DNA from: Pseudomonadota bacterium
GTDB taxonomy: Bacteria; Pseudomonadota; Alphaproteobacteria; Rickettsiales; SXRF01
NCBI GenBank assembly: GCA_963205195.1
Contig: CAUJHR010000022.1
Location: forward strand, 1 to 64,000
Length of the DNA: 64,000 nucleotides
Direction of reading: 5' to 3'
Shown: positions 54,943-63,067 of the stretch, piece by piece
Position numbering within the stretch: position 1 is the first letter of the stretch
Layout: the number at the start of each line of letters is the position of its first letter
Made by a program: the position numbers and the translations under genes
Notes under the pieces: generated by a model
What the model was told of the DNA's origin: nothing
The model's input: the letters and a program-made list of their open reading frames with translations, nothing else
The model's database searches: none

Positions 54943-54985
54943 GTTAAAAGGATAAAACTAAACTATACTGATGTAGCATAGGGTT
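54943..54985 (-). promoter_or_regulatory. Candidate promoter of the chemoreceptor gene
   Basis: On the minus strand TTAACT (-35) and TATAGT (-10) are 18 bases apart, about 35-65 bases upstream of the start codon. Weak -35. Confidence 0.35.
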
Positions 54986-55017
54986 AGTTAAAGAAGGATT
55001 AATGAAAATAGAAAATT

Positions 55018-56247
55018 TTATTGCTCTGAAAAATTTTTCTGGGCATGGTCAATTACCCTGAAACCTTGCGGGGTAATTTCCATTATAGCAAGTTTACGCT
55101 CGGAAATACCTGATGGCATAAGCCTTACAAGACCATCTGCAGGAGTTGAAAATCCTTTAGGGTCGGTAAGTGCCCCTGTATTAATCCCATTTCCGGACAT
55201 TGCGATTTGTGCGGCAATCGTTACGGCATCGTATGCAAGCCCTGCAAGCCTTACGGGTTTATATCCATAAATATTAGAAAAACGGCTTTCAAAATTATTA
55301 AATATTTCTGGAGGTGAGCTTGGAAACCATGCGCCATTCATATCGGGAATTTTTGCCAATTCCTCATCATCCCATAGGCCTGTTCCCAGAAGCTTTATTT
55401 TTTTCAGGCTCAGGTTATTCTTATGTATAGCTTTAAGGATATTCTTTATCTGGTTTCCGCTATCGGCAATAAACATGGCCTGGAATTTGTGATCCTCAGG
55501 CGAATTATTATAAGCAGCCGCTATACGTGAAACCGCAGCATCTATATTATTCTGGCTGGGCGCATATAATTCCGCAGAAGTAACTTGCCCGCCTTTTTTA
55601 AGATATACTTCCGATAATGTATCGCGGACTTTCTCGCCGTAAGCATCATTAGGTGCAAGAAGTGCTACACGTTGCAGCTTATTTAAATAAGCATATTCTG
55701 CGATCCTCTCAACCTGCTGCTCAGGCAGGAAACCAAAAGTATAGGCATTAGCGGATGCCACAGCTTTATTATTAGAAAAGCTTATCATGGTTACATTTTT
55801 ATTATTAAGTATAGGCTTAATAGCAGTAACAGATTGCCCAAATAAAGGCCCAATAACAAAAGTAGCGCCCTGGTCAATGGCCTGTTTCGCTGTTTTTACA
55901 GTTTCGGCGGTGGTTATTCCGGTATCCTTAGGCATTAAAATAAGCTGAGCCTTTATTTGGCCAGACGGGACATTAAGATAGCTATCATAAAGCGCAAGTG
56001 TCGCGGCATCAAACATTGAATTGCCGATAGGGGCTGCTTCCCCCGACAAAGGTATAAGCAAGGCTACTTTTATAGTTTGTGCATCAGATGGTATAGCTCC
56101 GCGTGAGAGATCCTCTGCCGGTTTTTCTATAATTGGCTCTGAAGGCCCGCTGCTTTTCTGGATACGTGCCTGGTTAGTAGGCGCGGGTACGCATGCTGTC
56201 ATGGCCAGCAAAGAAGCAAATATAGGTAATGATTTTATAAAAGTCAT
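55018..56247 (-). CDS. LpoA-like penicillin-binding protein activator lipoprotein
   Basis: 409 residues with a lipoprotein signal and lipobox (LLAMTAC). The body is a type 1 periplasmic-binding fold (KVALLIPLSGEAAPIGNSMFDAATLAL, GATFVIGPLFGQSVTAIKPI, LLAPNDAYGEKVRD), which places it with the LivJ-like and LpoA-like 'penicillin-binding protein activator' proteins. The lipobox and lack of transporter genes favour the latter role, outer-membrane lipoprotein control of peptidoglycan synthesis; ligand binding is not excluded. Confidence 0.82.
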   Translation of the reverse strand: MTFIKSLPIFASLLAMTACVPAPTNQARIQKSSGPSEPIIEKPAEDLSRGAIPSDAQTIKVALLIPLSGEAAPIGNSMFDAATLALYDSYLNVPSGQIKAQLILMPKDTGITTAETVKTAKQAIDQGATFVIGPLFGQSVTAIKPILNNKNVTMISFSNNKAVASANAYTFGFLPEQQVERIAEYAYLNKLQRVALLAPNDAYGEKVRDTLSEVYLKKGGQVTSAELYAPSQNNIDAAVSRIAAAYNNSPEDHKFQAMFIADSGNQIKNILKAIHKNNLSLKKIKLLGTGLWDDEELAKIPDMNGAWFPSSPPEIFNNFESRFSNIYGYKPVRLAGLAYDAVTIAAQIAMSGNGINTGALTDPKGFSTPADGLVRLMPSGISERKLAIMEITPQGFRVIDHAQKNFSEQ

Positions 56248-56353
56248 GCTTAGCCAGACAGAATAGAAGGATAATTGCTGGAATTTAGCGTAAAAAAGCT
56301 AATCAGTCAAACAACTACAGCATATTTGCAATATATATATAGTAGTGTTAATA

Positions 56354-56434
56354 AGAGACTGCTTTAAAACTCTACTATGTTTGACAACCAGCCTAACCTG
56401 CTTGGCTGAACCTAGCGAGTTTTAAATAGTCTCT
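56354..56434. repeat. 81-bp imperfect palindrome upstream of the carbonic anhydrase
   Basis: Left arm AGAGACTGCTTTAAAACTC (56354-56372) pairs with GAGTTTTAAATAGTCTCT (56417-56434) with one or two bulged bases. The inside is a weaker palindrome around CCAGCC ... GGCTG. It lies only 20 bases before the carbonic anhydrase start. Confidence 0.75.
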
Positions 56435-56453
56435 AGGATATAAGGAATAGAAT

Positions 56454-57077
56454 ATGGAAATAAGCTTTGAAGTTGACCAGGTAATTAAAGACCTTATGGA
56501 AGGTAATAAAAGATTCCTAAAAGGCGAGTCGATACAGGACTCTAAATTATCACTGCGTAAATTAAAAGATTTTGCCCAGAACGGACAAGTTCCAAAAGCT
56601 ATCGTGCTATGCTGCTCTGATTCCCGCGCTCCTGTTGAAATGGTATTTGACCAGGATATAGGCGACCTTTTTGTTATCCGGGTTGCCGGTAATATAATAG
56701 CGCCATCACTTATAGGGAGTGTCGAATTTGCAGTAAGTGCATTTGGAACAAGTCTTATACTGGTTATGGGGCATACCCAATGCGGCGCGATAAGGGCAAC
56801 GCTCGACCACATCGAAAATTCCCATGCCATCCCCTCAGAAAATATCCATGATATAGTAAGCAGGATAAAACCGCATATTTATCCGATAACCCAGATGCAT
56901 GACATCAACCCAGATGAAAAATTCTCGCGCTGTGTGGAAGCTAATATAGTGGCATCTGTAGATCAGCTTTCGCATTCCAGCCGCCTGATCGAGGGGATGC
57001 TTTCACAGCGTAAAATAAAAATTCGCGGGGCGGTACTTAACCTTTCTTCTGGCAAGGTTGATTTTCTGGATATCTGA
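56454..57077 (+). CDS. Beta-class carbonic anhydrase
   Basis: 207 residues. The zinc site is Cys54, His107 and Cys110, with the Asp56-Arg58 dyad (CCSDSRAP, VMGHTQCGA). Interconverts CO2 and bicarbonate in the cytosol; the length is normal. Preceded by AAGGAATAGAAT. It starts the plus-strand run that leads into the Msr genes, 25 bases before the next. Confidence 0.95.
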   Translation: MEISFEVDQVIKDLMEGNKRFLKGESIQDSKLSLRKLKDFAQNGQVPKAIVLCCSDSRAPVEMVFDQDIGDLFVIRVAGNIIAPSLIGSVEFAVSAFGTSLILVMGHTQCGAIRATLDHIENSHAIPSENIHDIVSRIKPHIYPITQMHDINPDEKFSRCVEANIVASVDQLSHSSRLIEGMLSQRKIKIRGAVLNLSSGKVDFLDI

Positions 57078-57102
57078 TACCACATCTATATGAGGGGGGT
57101 AT

Positions 57103-57597
57103 ATGGTCAGGAGGGAATTTGCTAAATTATTGCTGGGTCTGGCGAGTATCGCCGTATTCAAGGATGTTTTGCAGATCAGTAAGGCCTATGCAGCAGACAT
57201 GATTGATAAAATAAGCAAAAGTGATGAGCAATGGAAAAAAGAGCTGACGGCACAGCAATATGATGTGCTACGGCATGAAGGAACAGAGCGCGCATTTTCC
57301 AGCCCTCTTAACGACGAGCACCGCGAAGGCATGTTCGCCTGCGTGGGTTGTGGCTTAGAGCTTTTCCCATCCGCATATAAATTTGATAGCGGTACCGGCT
57401 GGCCAAGTTTTTATGATAGTATAAAGGGGCATATCGAAACAAAAACCGATTATAAGCTTTTAATGCCGCGCACTGAATATCACTGCGCCCGCTGCGGCGG
57501 GCATCATGGCCATATATTTAATGATGGTCCGAAACCCACGGGGCTTCGTCATTGCAATAACGGGGTGGCACTAAAATTCATACCAAAAGAGGTTTAG
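57103..57597 (+). CDS. msrB: Exported methionine-R-sulfoxide reductase MsrB
   Basis: 164 residues. An N-terminal export signal (RREFAKLLLGLASIAVF ... AYAA, Tat-like RR) precedes a complete MsrB domain. Zinc cysteines are Cys80, Cys83, Cys128 and Cys131; the catalytic Cys151 lies in LRHCNNGVALKF, with Asn where many homologues have Val or Ile. It reduces methionine-R-sulfoxide in periplasmic proteins. Its stop is one base before the DipZ-like gene that probably supplies its electrons. Confidence 0.92.
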   Translation: MVRREFAKLLLGLASIAVFKDVLQISKAYAADMIDKISKSDEQWKKELTAQQYDVLRHEGTERAFSSPLNDEHREGMFACVGCGLELFPSAYKFDSGTGWPSFYDSIKGHIETKTDYKLLMPRTEYHCARCGGHHGHIFNDGPKPTGLRHCNNGVALKFIPKEV

Positions 57598-57598
57598 C

Positions 57599-59212
57599 AT
57601 GGGATTTATAGAGCCTGGCCTTGCTTTTATAGAAGGGCTGGCGCTTATTGCCTCGCCGTGTATTTTACCGGTACTGCCCCTGGTTCTGTCGGCCTCCATT
57701 GATGGCGGGAGGAAAAGACCGTTTGGTATTATAACCGGATTTGTGCTGGCATTCACTGTTTTTGCATTTGCATCGCGCAAACTGGTGAATGCGCTGGGAA
57801 TCGATCTTGATATAATCAAAGATGTATCACTTATATTACTGGCTTTATTCGGGCTTGTGCTGGTTTCATCGAAGCTTTCGGAAAAATTCAGCAATTTTAC
57901 ACAGGGCGCTGCCAATATCGGCAGCAGGTTTTCGGCAAACAATGAAGGCGGCTTTTTAAGCGGGATAGCAATAGGCGCTCTTATCGGCCTGATATGGACC
58001 CCATGCGCCGGCCCTATATTGGCTGCGGTGCTGGTGCAGGTGATACGTCAGGAAACGGATCTGGGAAGCTTGTTCATCATCCTGCCTTTTGCCATAGGAG
58101 CCGGGATACCGATGCTGATTATTTCATTGGCTGGGCGCAAGGTAGTAAGAAAGTTAGGGTTTTTTACTAATCATGCTGAGGCGGTCCGCAAAGCCTTTGG
58201 AGTTATAATATTGATCGCGGTTGCTTTTATTGCCTCTGGGATAGATGCCAATTCGCTTTTTGCAAAAAAAGAGGCGGCGGTTCCTTCTGATGGGCAAACT
58301 TTAGAACATGCTTTGCCAGAAGCTTATCCTGCCCCGGAATTTGACGGGATAGAAGCATGGCTTAATAGCGAGCCACTTGCTATGAAAGATTTGCGCGGAA
58401 AAGTTGTTCTTATAGATTTCTGGACCTATTCCTGCATAAACTGTATCCGCACTTTGCCGTATATTACCAGCTGGGATGAAAAATACCGGGATAAGGGGCT
58501 GGTTATTATCGGCGTATCGGCGCCAGAATTCGAATTTGAAAAAAATAAGGATAATGTCGCTGCTGCAATTGCGCGGCATGTTATTAAATATCCTGTGGCT
58601 CTTGATAATAAGCTTGATACATGGAGCGCATATAAAAACCGCTATTGGCCAGCGCATTACCTTATAAATAAGCAGGGACAGGTTGTTTATACCCATTTCG
58701 GTGAAGGGCATTATGCCGAAACTGAAAATAATATACGCTACCTGCTGGGGCTTGGCAAAACCACAGATAATATGCCGGAAAAGGCGACGGCAAATAGCGA
58801 TCAGACGCCGGAAACTTACCTTGGGTATAAGCGAGCGGCGCGATTTGCAAGTAAACAGGAGATGGCAGGTGATGCGGTTCGGGATTATAGTTTTCCAAAT
58901 GAGCTTAAGCCTGATGAATGGGCGCTGGGCGGCAAGTGGAAAGTAGAAGGGCAGCGTATTGTTTCGGATATGCAAGGGGCTGCACTACGCTTTAATTTTA
59001 CCGCGAAAAAAGTTTTCCTTGTGCTTGGTGCGCCAAAAGATAAGCCGGTTACAGTTTCTATAAGACTGAACGGTAAAGAGAATGGAAAATTAATAATAGA
59101 TCAGCAAAAACTATACGAGCTTATAGAGCAGGAAAAAGCGCAGGCTGGACTCTTAGAAGTTACAGCGGAGGCGTCTGGGTTGGAAGCTTATGCTTTCACA
59201 TTCGGCAATTAG
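57599..59212 (+). CDS. CcdA-TlpA fusion thiol reductase (DipZ-like)
   Basis: 537 residues in three parts. (1) A CcdA/DsbD-type membrane domain, about 1-220, whose paired cysteines are Cys21 (ASPCILP) and Cys136 (WTPCAGP). (2) A periplasmic thioredoxin-like TlpA domain with Cys279-Cys282 (WTYSCINCIRTLPY). (3) A C-terminal beta-rich domain (about 410-537), as in mycobacterial DipZ. It carries electrons from cytosolic thioredoxin to the periplasm. Sitting between exported MsrB and exported MsrA, it is their likely reductant. The stop codon overlaps palindromic copy 4. Confidence 0.92.
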   Translation: MGFIEPGLAFIEGLALIASPCILPVLPLVLSASIDGGRKRPFGIITGFVLAFTVFAFASRKLVNALGIDLDIIKDVSLILLALFGLVLVSSKLSEKFSNFTQGAANIGSRFSANNEGGFLSGIAIGALIGLIWTPCAGPILAAVLVQVIRQETDLGSLFIILPFAIGAGIPMLIISLAGRKVVRKLGFFTNHAEAVRKAFGVIILIAVAFIASGIDANSLFAKKEAAVPSDGQTLEHALPEAYPAPEFDGIEAWLNSEPLAMKDLRGKVVLIDFWTYSCINCIRTLPYITSWDEKYRDKGLVIIGVSAPEFEFEKNKDNVAAAIARHVIKYPVALDNKLDTWSAYKNRYWPAHYLINKQGQVVYTHFGEGHYAETENNIRYLLGLGKTTDNMPEKATANSDQTPETYLGYKRAARFASKQEMAGDAVRDYSFPNELKPDEWALGGKWKVEGQRIVSDMQGAALRFNFTAKKVFLVLGAPKDKPVTVSIRLNGKENGKLIIDQQKLYELIEQEKAQAGLLEVTAEASGLEAYAFTFGN

Positions 59213-59311
59213 AGTATTTTGCTTTAGCGCCTACTTCGTTAACCTTCAGCTCATGTATTAATTATACACTTCGCTTCGGTTGCCTAGTATACACTTAAAC
59301 CAAATAACTCT
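59211..59311. repeat. Palindromic element, copy 4 (divergent)
   Basis: Outer arms AGAGTATTTTG (59211-59221) and CAAATAACTCT (59301-59311) pair at 9 of 11 positions. The centre CTTCAGCTCATGTATTA / TATACACTTCGCTTCGG is a diverged form of the core of copies 1-3. It starts in the DipZ-like stop codon and ends just before the msrA ribosome site. Confidence 0.75.
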
Positions 59312-59324
59312 AAAAGGAGAAAAT

Positions 59325-59921
59325 ATGTTTAGGGTATTATTATTTAGTGTGATATTCGCGATTACTTCGCAGGCTTATGCCGCCGATGAAAAGATAGTGC
59401 TGGCTGGTGGGTGTTTCTGGGGTATGGAAGCGGTTTACAGGCATGTTAATGGTGTGAAAGAGGTAATGCCTGGCTATGCCGGAGGTGAAGCTTCCACAGC
59501 ACATTATGAAATGGTGGGCACTGGCAAAACTGGACATGCGGAAGCGGTAGAAGTTATTTATGACCCAGCGCAGATAAACCTTGAGCAGATACTTAAAATT
59601 TATTTCCTTGCGGCGCATAATCCTACGGAGCTTAATTACCAGACGCCAGATCACGGTACGCAATACCGTTCTGCAATTTTCTATTCTGATGAAGAGCAGA
59701 AAAAAGCCGCACAGGATATGATAGGCAAGCTCACAAATAATAAGGCATTTTCCAAGCCAATAGTTACAACCTTGGAGCCGCTTAAGCAATTCTACCCAGC
59801 AGAAGAATATCACCGCAACTATGCAGCTCTTAACCCTTACAGCCCTTATATAATTATGTATGACAAGCCGCGGGTCCAGAATGTGAAACAATATTTTCCA
59901 GAACTCTACCGCGATAAATAA
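59325..59921 (+). CDS. msrA: Exported methionine-S-sulfoxide reductase MsrA
   Basis: 198 residues from the ATG at 59325, which has a strong ribosome site (AAAAGGAGAAAAT); a longer frame upstream is part of the repeat. A signal peptide ([15 protein letters not shown]) precedes the MsrA domain with catalytic Cys30 in GGCFWGME, and [10 protein letters not shown] near the end. It is a periplasmic partner of the exported MsrB two genes upstream. Confidence 0.94.
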   Translation: MFRVLLFSVIFAITSQAYAADEKIVLAGGCFWGMEAVYRHVNGVKEVMPGYAGGEASTAHYEMVGTGKTGHAEAVEVIYDPAQINLEQILKIYFLAAHNPTELNYQTPDHGTQYRSAIFYSDEEQKKAAQDMIGKLTNNKAFSKPIVTTLEPLKQFYPAEEYHRNYAALNPYSPYIIMYDKPRVQNVKQYFPELYRDK

Positions 59922-59932
59922 AGGGGGATATT

Positions 59933-60391
59933 ATGAGAGAATATAAAAAAGATGCCGAGGCTATCGAAAAACTTACCGCAATCCAGCGCAAGGTGACGCA
60001 GGATAGCGGAACTGAACCCCCATTCATGAATGAATTTCATAAGCACAAGGAAGTGGGATTATATGTTGATATAGTATCAGGCGAGCCGTTATTCACTTCT
60101 TTCGATAAATTTGATTCCGGTTGCGGCTGGCCAAGCTTTACTAAACCCGTGGAGCCAGAGCATGTGCTTGAGAAGTTCGATGAAAGCCATGGTATGCGGC
60201 GCACAGAGGTGCGCTCCAGATATGGCGATTCACATTTGGGGCATGTATTCGATGACGGCCCCCGCGACAAGGGAGGGTTGCGCTACTGCATAAATTCAGC
60301 CAGTCTGCGCTTCATTCCCAAAGAAAAGCTGGAAGAAGAAGGTTACGGGCAATATGCCGGTCTGTTTGATAAGAAGGGCAGGGCTGTATGA
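59933..60391 (+). CDS. msrB: Cytosolic methionine-R-sulfoxide reductase MsrB (zinc-less type)
   Basis: 152 residues, no signal peptide. [15 protein letters not shown] and [13 protein letters not shown] are typical of MsrB proteins that lack the zinc cysteines; catalytic Cys119 lies in [18 protein letters not shown]-rich ribosome site precedes it. It overlaps the next msrA by 4 bases. Confidence 0.94.
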   Translation: MREYKKDAEAIEKLTAIQRKVTQDSGTEPPFMNEFHKHKEVGLYVDIVSGEPLFTSFDKFDSGCGWPSFTKPVEPEHVLEKFDESHGMRRTEVRSRYGDSHLGHVFDDGPRDKGGLRYCINSASLRFIPKEKLEEEGYGQYAGLFDKKGRAV

Positions 60392-60885
60392 GCAAAATTG
60401 TTTTAGCGGGCGGGTGTTTCTGGGGAATGGAGGAGTTGTTTCGCAAGCTTCCGGGTATTACGGGAACCCGCGTAGGTTATACAGGCGGCCATCTTCCCAA
60501 CCCTAAATATGATGATACGCATGACAGCAAAAGCGGCCATGCCGAAGCGGTAGAAATAAATTATGACCCTGAAAAAACAAGCCTAAAGATCATACTGGAA
60601 TTTTTCTTCAGGATACATGACCCCAGCACACCCAACCGGCAAGGTAATGATAAAGGCACGCAATACCGATCTGCAATTTTTTATGCTGGCGAAGAGGAGA
60701 AAAAAATCGCACAGGATGTTATTGATGCGGTGAATAAATCTGGCAAATGGCCGGGAAAAGTGGCAACAACGCTTGAACCAGCAGCGATATTTTATGAGGG
60801 CGAGGATTACCACCAGGATTATCTGCAAAAACATCCCAACGGATATACTTGTCACTGGATAAGACCTGATTGGGTTTTGGATTAG
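60388..60885 (+). CDS. msrA: Cytosolic methionine-S-sulfoxide reductase MsrA
   Basis: 165 residues without a signal peptide; catalytic Cys10 in [12 protein letters not shown], and [17 protein letters not shown] and [10 protein letters not shown] are the family's conserved segments. It is the last gene of the five-gene Msr run and repairs cytosolic proteins. It is convergent with the alternative oxidase gene, 8 bases away. Confidence 0.95.
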   Translation: MSKIVLAGGCFWGMEELFRKLPGITGTRVGYTGGHLPNPKYDDTHDSKSGHAEAVEINYDPEKTSLKIILEFFFRIHDPSTPNRQGNDKGTQYRSAIFYAGEEEKKIAQDVIDAVNKSGKWPGKVATTLEPAAIFYEGEDYHQDYLQKHPNGYTCHWIRPDWVLD

Positions 60886-60893
60886 TATTTTTT

Positions 60894-61541
60894 CTATCTT
60901 AGCTCATCAGCGAAACCGTGATTTACATCGCGGTGGTTTGCTTCATCGGCACGTACGGCAATAACCACATCGCGCAGCGTAGCAGTAGGCTCCAAATGCC
61001 AATATTCAATAGCGATCTTCGGGGCAGGGACGTTGGAATGGTTGCCATTATCAATTTCGTACAGATAAGCGCTATAGCTTTTAACGGCCTCTTCCTCAAA
61101 ATAGCCAACTACACGATGTGCAGTTTTAGGTGAAATAAGATAAAGCAGAAAGAAACAATTAAAAAATATACCTTGGACAATTAATATCAAGAAGCGTTCA
61201 AACCAGTTGGGTTTTGCTATCTTAATAAATGTCATAAGGTGCATGCGTTCATTTTCCGCTTCATCAAGTAAGGTTCTTATCCAGCCGCCATCATCACACA
61301 TGCGGCGCAGGCATTTCATATGCTGGAGCATCCCGCCGACCATTCCCGGAACTGCCGCCACGGTTTCTAACACTATGGCGCGGTGCCCGTAGCGCTTGGC
61401 AAAAAATGTGTCGGCAAAAAAACGCAGCAGTTTGACAAAGCCAAGTGCAATAAGGTCACTGAAACCAACTGGACGGTGGTGGATATTTAAATCAATTTTA
61501 TCAGGATAGTAACTGAATGAACGGGTGTTTTCATGTAGCAT
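60894..61541 (-). CDS. aox: Alternative (cyanide- and NO-insensitive) ubiquinol oxidase, AOX
   Basis: 215 residues. Di-iron ligands are recognisable: Glu59 ([10 protein letters not shown]), Glu98 and His101 ([10 protein letters not shown]), a Glu of FEEEAV (149-151), and Glu200 and His203 ([16 protein letters not shown]). It has the usual two membrane-associated helices and is at the short end of the bacterial range. It oxidises ubiquinol with O2 to water without pumping protons, bypassing bc1 and cytochrome oxidase. It follows the truncated globin gene by 26 bases and would share its NsrR-controlled promoter. Confidence 0.95.
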   Translation of the reverse strand: MLHENTRSFSYYPDKIDLNIHHRPVGFSDLIALGFVKLLRFFADTFFAKRYGHRAIVLETVAAVPGMVGGMLQHMKCLRRMCDDGGWIRTLLDEAENERMHLMTFIKIAKPNWFERFLILIVQGIFFNCFFLLYLISPKTAHRVVGYFEEEAVKSYSAYLYEIDNGNHSNVPAPKIAIEYWHLEPTATLRDVVIAVRADEANHRDVNHGFADELR

Positions 61542-61567
61542 AATATAACCATTAGTATGTTTTTAAA

Positions 61568-61951
61568 TCAATTTTGCAGGGAATACATGTTGAATTTAAG
61601 ATTTTCTGCTATGCGCCGGCTTTTGGCTATATAGATAGCGGCTATATCAGATGTATGGATCTCGTTTGCAGTTTCAGCAAATAACTGGAGCCATTGGTCA
61701 AACATTTTTATGTCAAACGGTGTAAGGTCTTTGTGCTTTTTCAGAGGATTTCCATGATAACGTCCGCTGGTTAGCATTATAGATGACCAAAAATCATACA
61801 TTTTTTGCAGGTGCGGCAACCAATCTTCATGCGACACACCTATTTCACGCGCAAATAAAGGAGCTAATTCTTTGTTTGAACGTACCTTGTCGTAAAACCT
61901 ATCTACAAGAAGCTTTATGCTTTCTTCCGTGATAGTTGGCAGCTTTTCCAC
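61568..61951 (-). CDS. Group III truncated haemoglobin
   Basis: 127 residues from a GTG at 61951, preceded by AAGGA at 7 bases; an ATG one base away is out of frame. Tyr20 fits position B10 and His73 the proximal F8 histidine; WLPHLQKMYDFWSSIML and GRYHGNP are class marks of group III (Ctb-like) globins. In Campylobacter such a globin takes part in NO and oxygen handling under NO control. First gene of the globin-AOX unit. Confidence 0.92.
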   Translation of the reverse strand: MEKLPTITEESIKLLVDRFYDKVRSNKELAPLFAREIGVSHEDWLPHLQKMYDFWSSIMLTSGRYHGNPLKKHKDLTPFDIKMFDQWLQLFAETANEIHTSDIAAIYIAKSRRIAENLKFNMYSLQN

Positions 61952-61962
61952 ATTTGTTCCTT

Positions 61963-61985
61963 AATATGTATTTTATATACATATT
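61963..61985. promoter_or_regulatory. NsrR-type operator between globin and nsrR-like gene
   Basis: Two 11-base halves, AATATGTATTT and ATATACATATT, separated by one base; they are inverted repeats at 10 of 11 positions. This is the 11-1-11 form of the known NsrR box (AAGATGCATTT / AAATGCATCTT). It lies at the expected transcription start of the globin gene. Confidence 0.8.
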
Positions 61986-61990
61986 TAAAA

Positions 61991-62019
61991 TATATACTAT
62001 CCTTGCCTATGATGGTCAA
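61991..62019 (-). promoter_or_regulatory. Promoter of the globin-AOX operon
   Basis: On the minus strand TTGACC (-35, 5 of 6) and TATATA (-10) are 17 bases apart. The predicted start falls inside the NsrR-like operator, so bound repressor would block initiation. Confidence 0.65.
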
Positions 62020-62039
62020 TAAAATTTATGGATTTTTTT

Positions 62040-62480
62040 ATGCGCCTTACGATGTTCACTGATTATTCGCTGCGTACACTTATGTACTTGTCTTTAAATA
62101 AAGATAGGGTCTGCACGGCTAGGGAGATTGCGGAAAAATATAATATTTCACTTAATCATATCGTTAAGGTAGTGCATAAGCTTTCGCAGGCTGGTTATAT
62201 TTCCAGCATGAAAGGAAAGGGGGGCGGTATCCGCCTTAATATAGCGCCGGACAAGATCAACTTGTGGCAGGTTATAAAAATACTGGAACCTGATTTTAAT
62301 GTCGTTGAATGTTTTGATAAACAGCATAATAGCTGCAAAATTGTGGCTGCATGTGATTTAAAAATTATACTTGAAGAAGCAACGCGCGCATTTTGCGATA
62401 CACTTGCCAAATATAGCCTCAATGATGTTATTTCAAAGCCTGGAGCTTTTAACGAATTATTCCTGCCCCATAAAAAATAA
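62040..62480 (+). CDS. nsrR: Rrf2-family repressor, NsrR type
   Basis: 146 residues from MRLTMFTDYSLRTLMYL at 62040, the family's start; the frame also opens at an ATG four codons earlier. The N-terminal winged helix contains TAREIAEKYNISLNHIVKVVHKLSQAGYI. Cys91, Cys99 and Cys105 (VVECFDKQHNSC, AACDL) have the spacing of the NsrR Fe-S ligands, which sense nitric oxide. It is divergent from the globin-AOX operon and next to its own operator. Confidence 0.88.
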   Translation: MRLTMFTDYSLRTLMYLSLNKDRVCTAREIAEKYNISLNHIVKVVHKLSQAGYISSMKGKGGGIRLNIAPDKINLWQVIKILEPDFNVVECFDKQHNSCKIVAACDLKIILEEATRAFCDTLAKYSLNDVISKPGAFNELFLPHKK

Positions 62481-62482
62481 AT

Positions 62483-62797
62483 ATGAGAATTATTTCGCAA
62501 CGTATTTATGATGAAGAGCAAAATTGTGGCATTATAGTTCAATTATTTGCTGCGCATCCCAATTTGATTGGGATGCTTTTTAATGTAAACTCTAAATTGA
62601 ACGTTGCACGTTGGTGTGAAGAAACGGAAAAATGGGCGCATTGGAGTAAGTTGACGCCACTAGAGGAAAAAATTGAAATCAAAGGTGCATACTTAAATAA
62701 GGATGGAAATGAACTGCCTAAAGAGTTGGTAAGTGAATTTAGAATGAAAGCCAGTGCTATAAGAAGCGAAAGGCTGTATAAATACGGGTATACCTAA
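62483..62797 (+). CDS. Hypothetical protein downstream of nsrR
   Basis: 104 residues, soluble, starting 3 bases after the nsrR stop without a clear ribosome site, so possibly coupled to it. The sequence (with LFAAHPNLIGMLFNV and CEETEKWAHWSKLTPLEE) does not match a family I know. A short ATGGTT-AAACCAT hairpin lies after the stop. Confidence 0.55.
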   Translation: MRIISQRIYDEEQNCGIIVQLFAAHPNLIGMLFNVNSKLNVARWCEETEKWAHWSKLTPLEEKIEIKGAYLNKDGNELPKELVSEFRMKASAIRSERLYKYGYT

Positions 62798-62841
62798 TCT
62801 TTAGGTTCGAACTAAATGGTTAAACCATCTTTTGTTTCAAA

Positions 62842-62933
62842 TGGCGGAGCGGAGAGGATTCGAACCTCCGATACGGTGTTACCCGTATAACGGTTTAGCA
62901 AACCGCCGCCTTCGGCCACTCGGCCACCGCTCC
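62842..62933 (-). tRNA. tRNA-Ser (anticodon GCU)
   Basis: A 92-base class II tRNA with encoded CCA. The acceptor stem is GGAGCGG/CCGCTCC, discriminator G, anticodon loop TTTGCTAAA, a long variable arm, and T arm GGAGG-TTCGAAT-CCTCT. The GCU anticodon reads AGC/AGU serine codons. Confidence 0.97.
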
Positions 62934-63067
62934 GCACTTAAAATAACAAAACCACCCGAGTAAGTGGCCTCGCTCCCTATAAAATGGGAGATAACCAAAA
63001 GTCAGATTATTGGCGCTTTGTCAACAAACTCTTGCGAAAATGCCATAAATTACCCGTATAAAATTGC

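Noticed and set aside
29098..59311. CRISPR array or insertion sequence as an explanation of the recurrent palindromes
   Set aside because: Copies are thousands of bases apart, not regularly spaced, without transposase or cas genes, and are individually palindromic.
59280..59324. Upstream in-frame start for the exported MsrA
   Set aside because: The added residues come from palindromic copy 4, and the ATG at 59325 has a far better ribosome site followed at once by a signal peptide.
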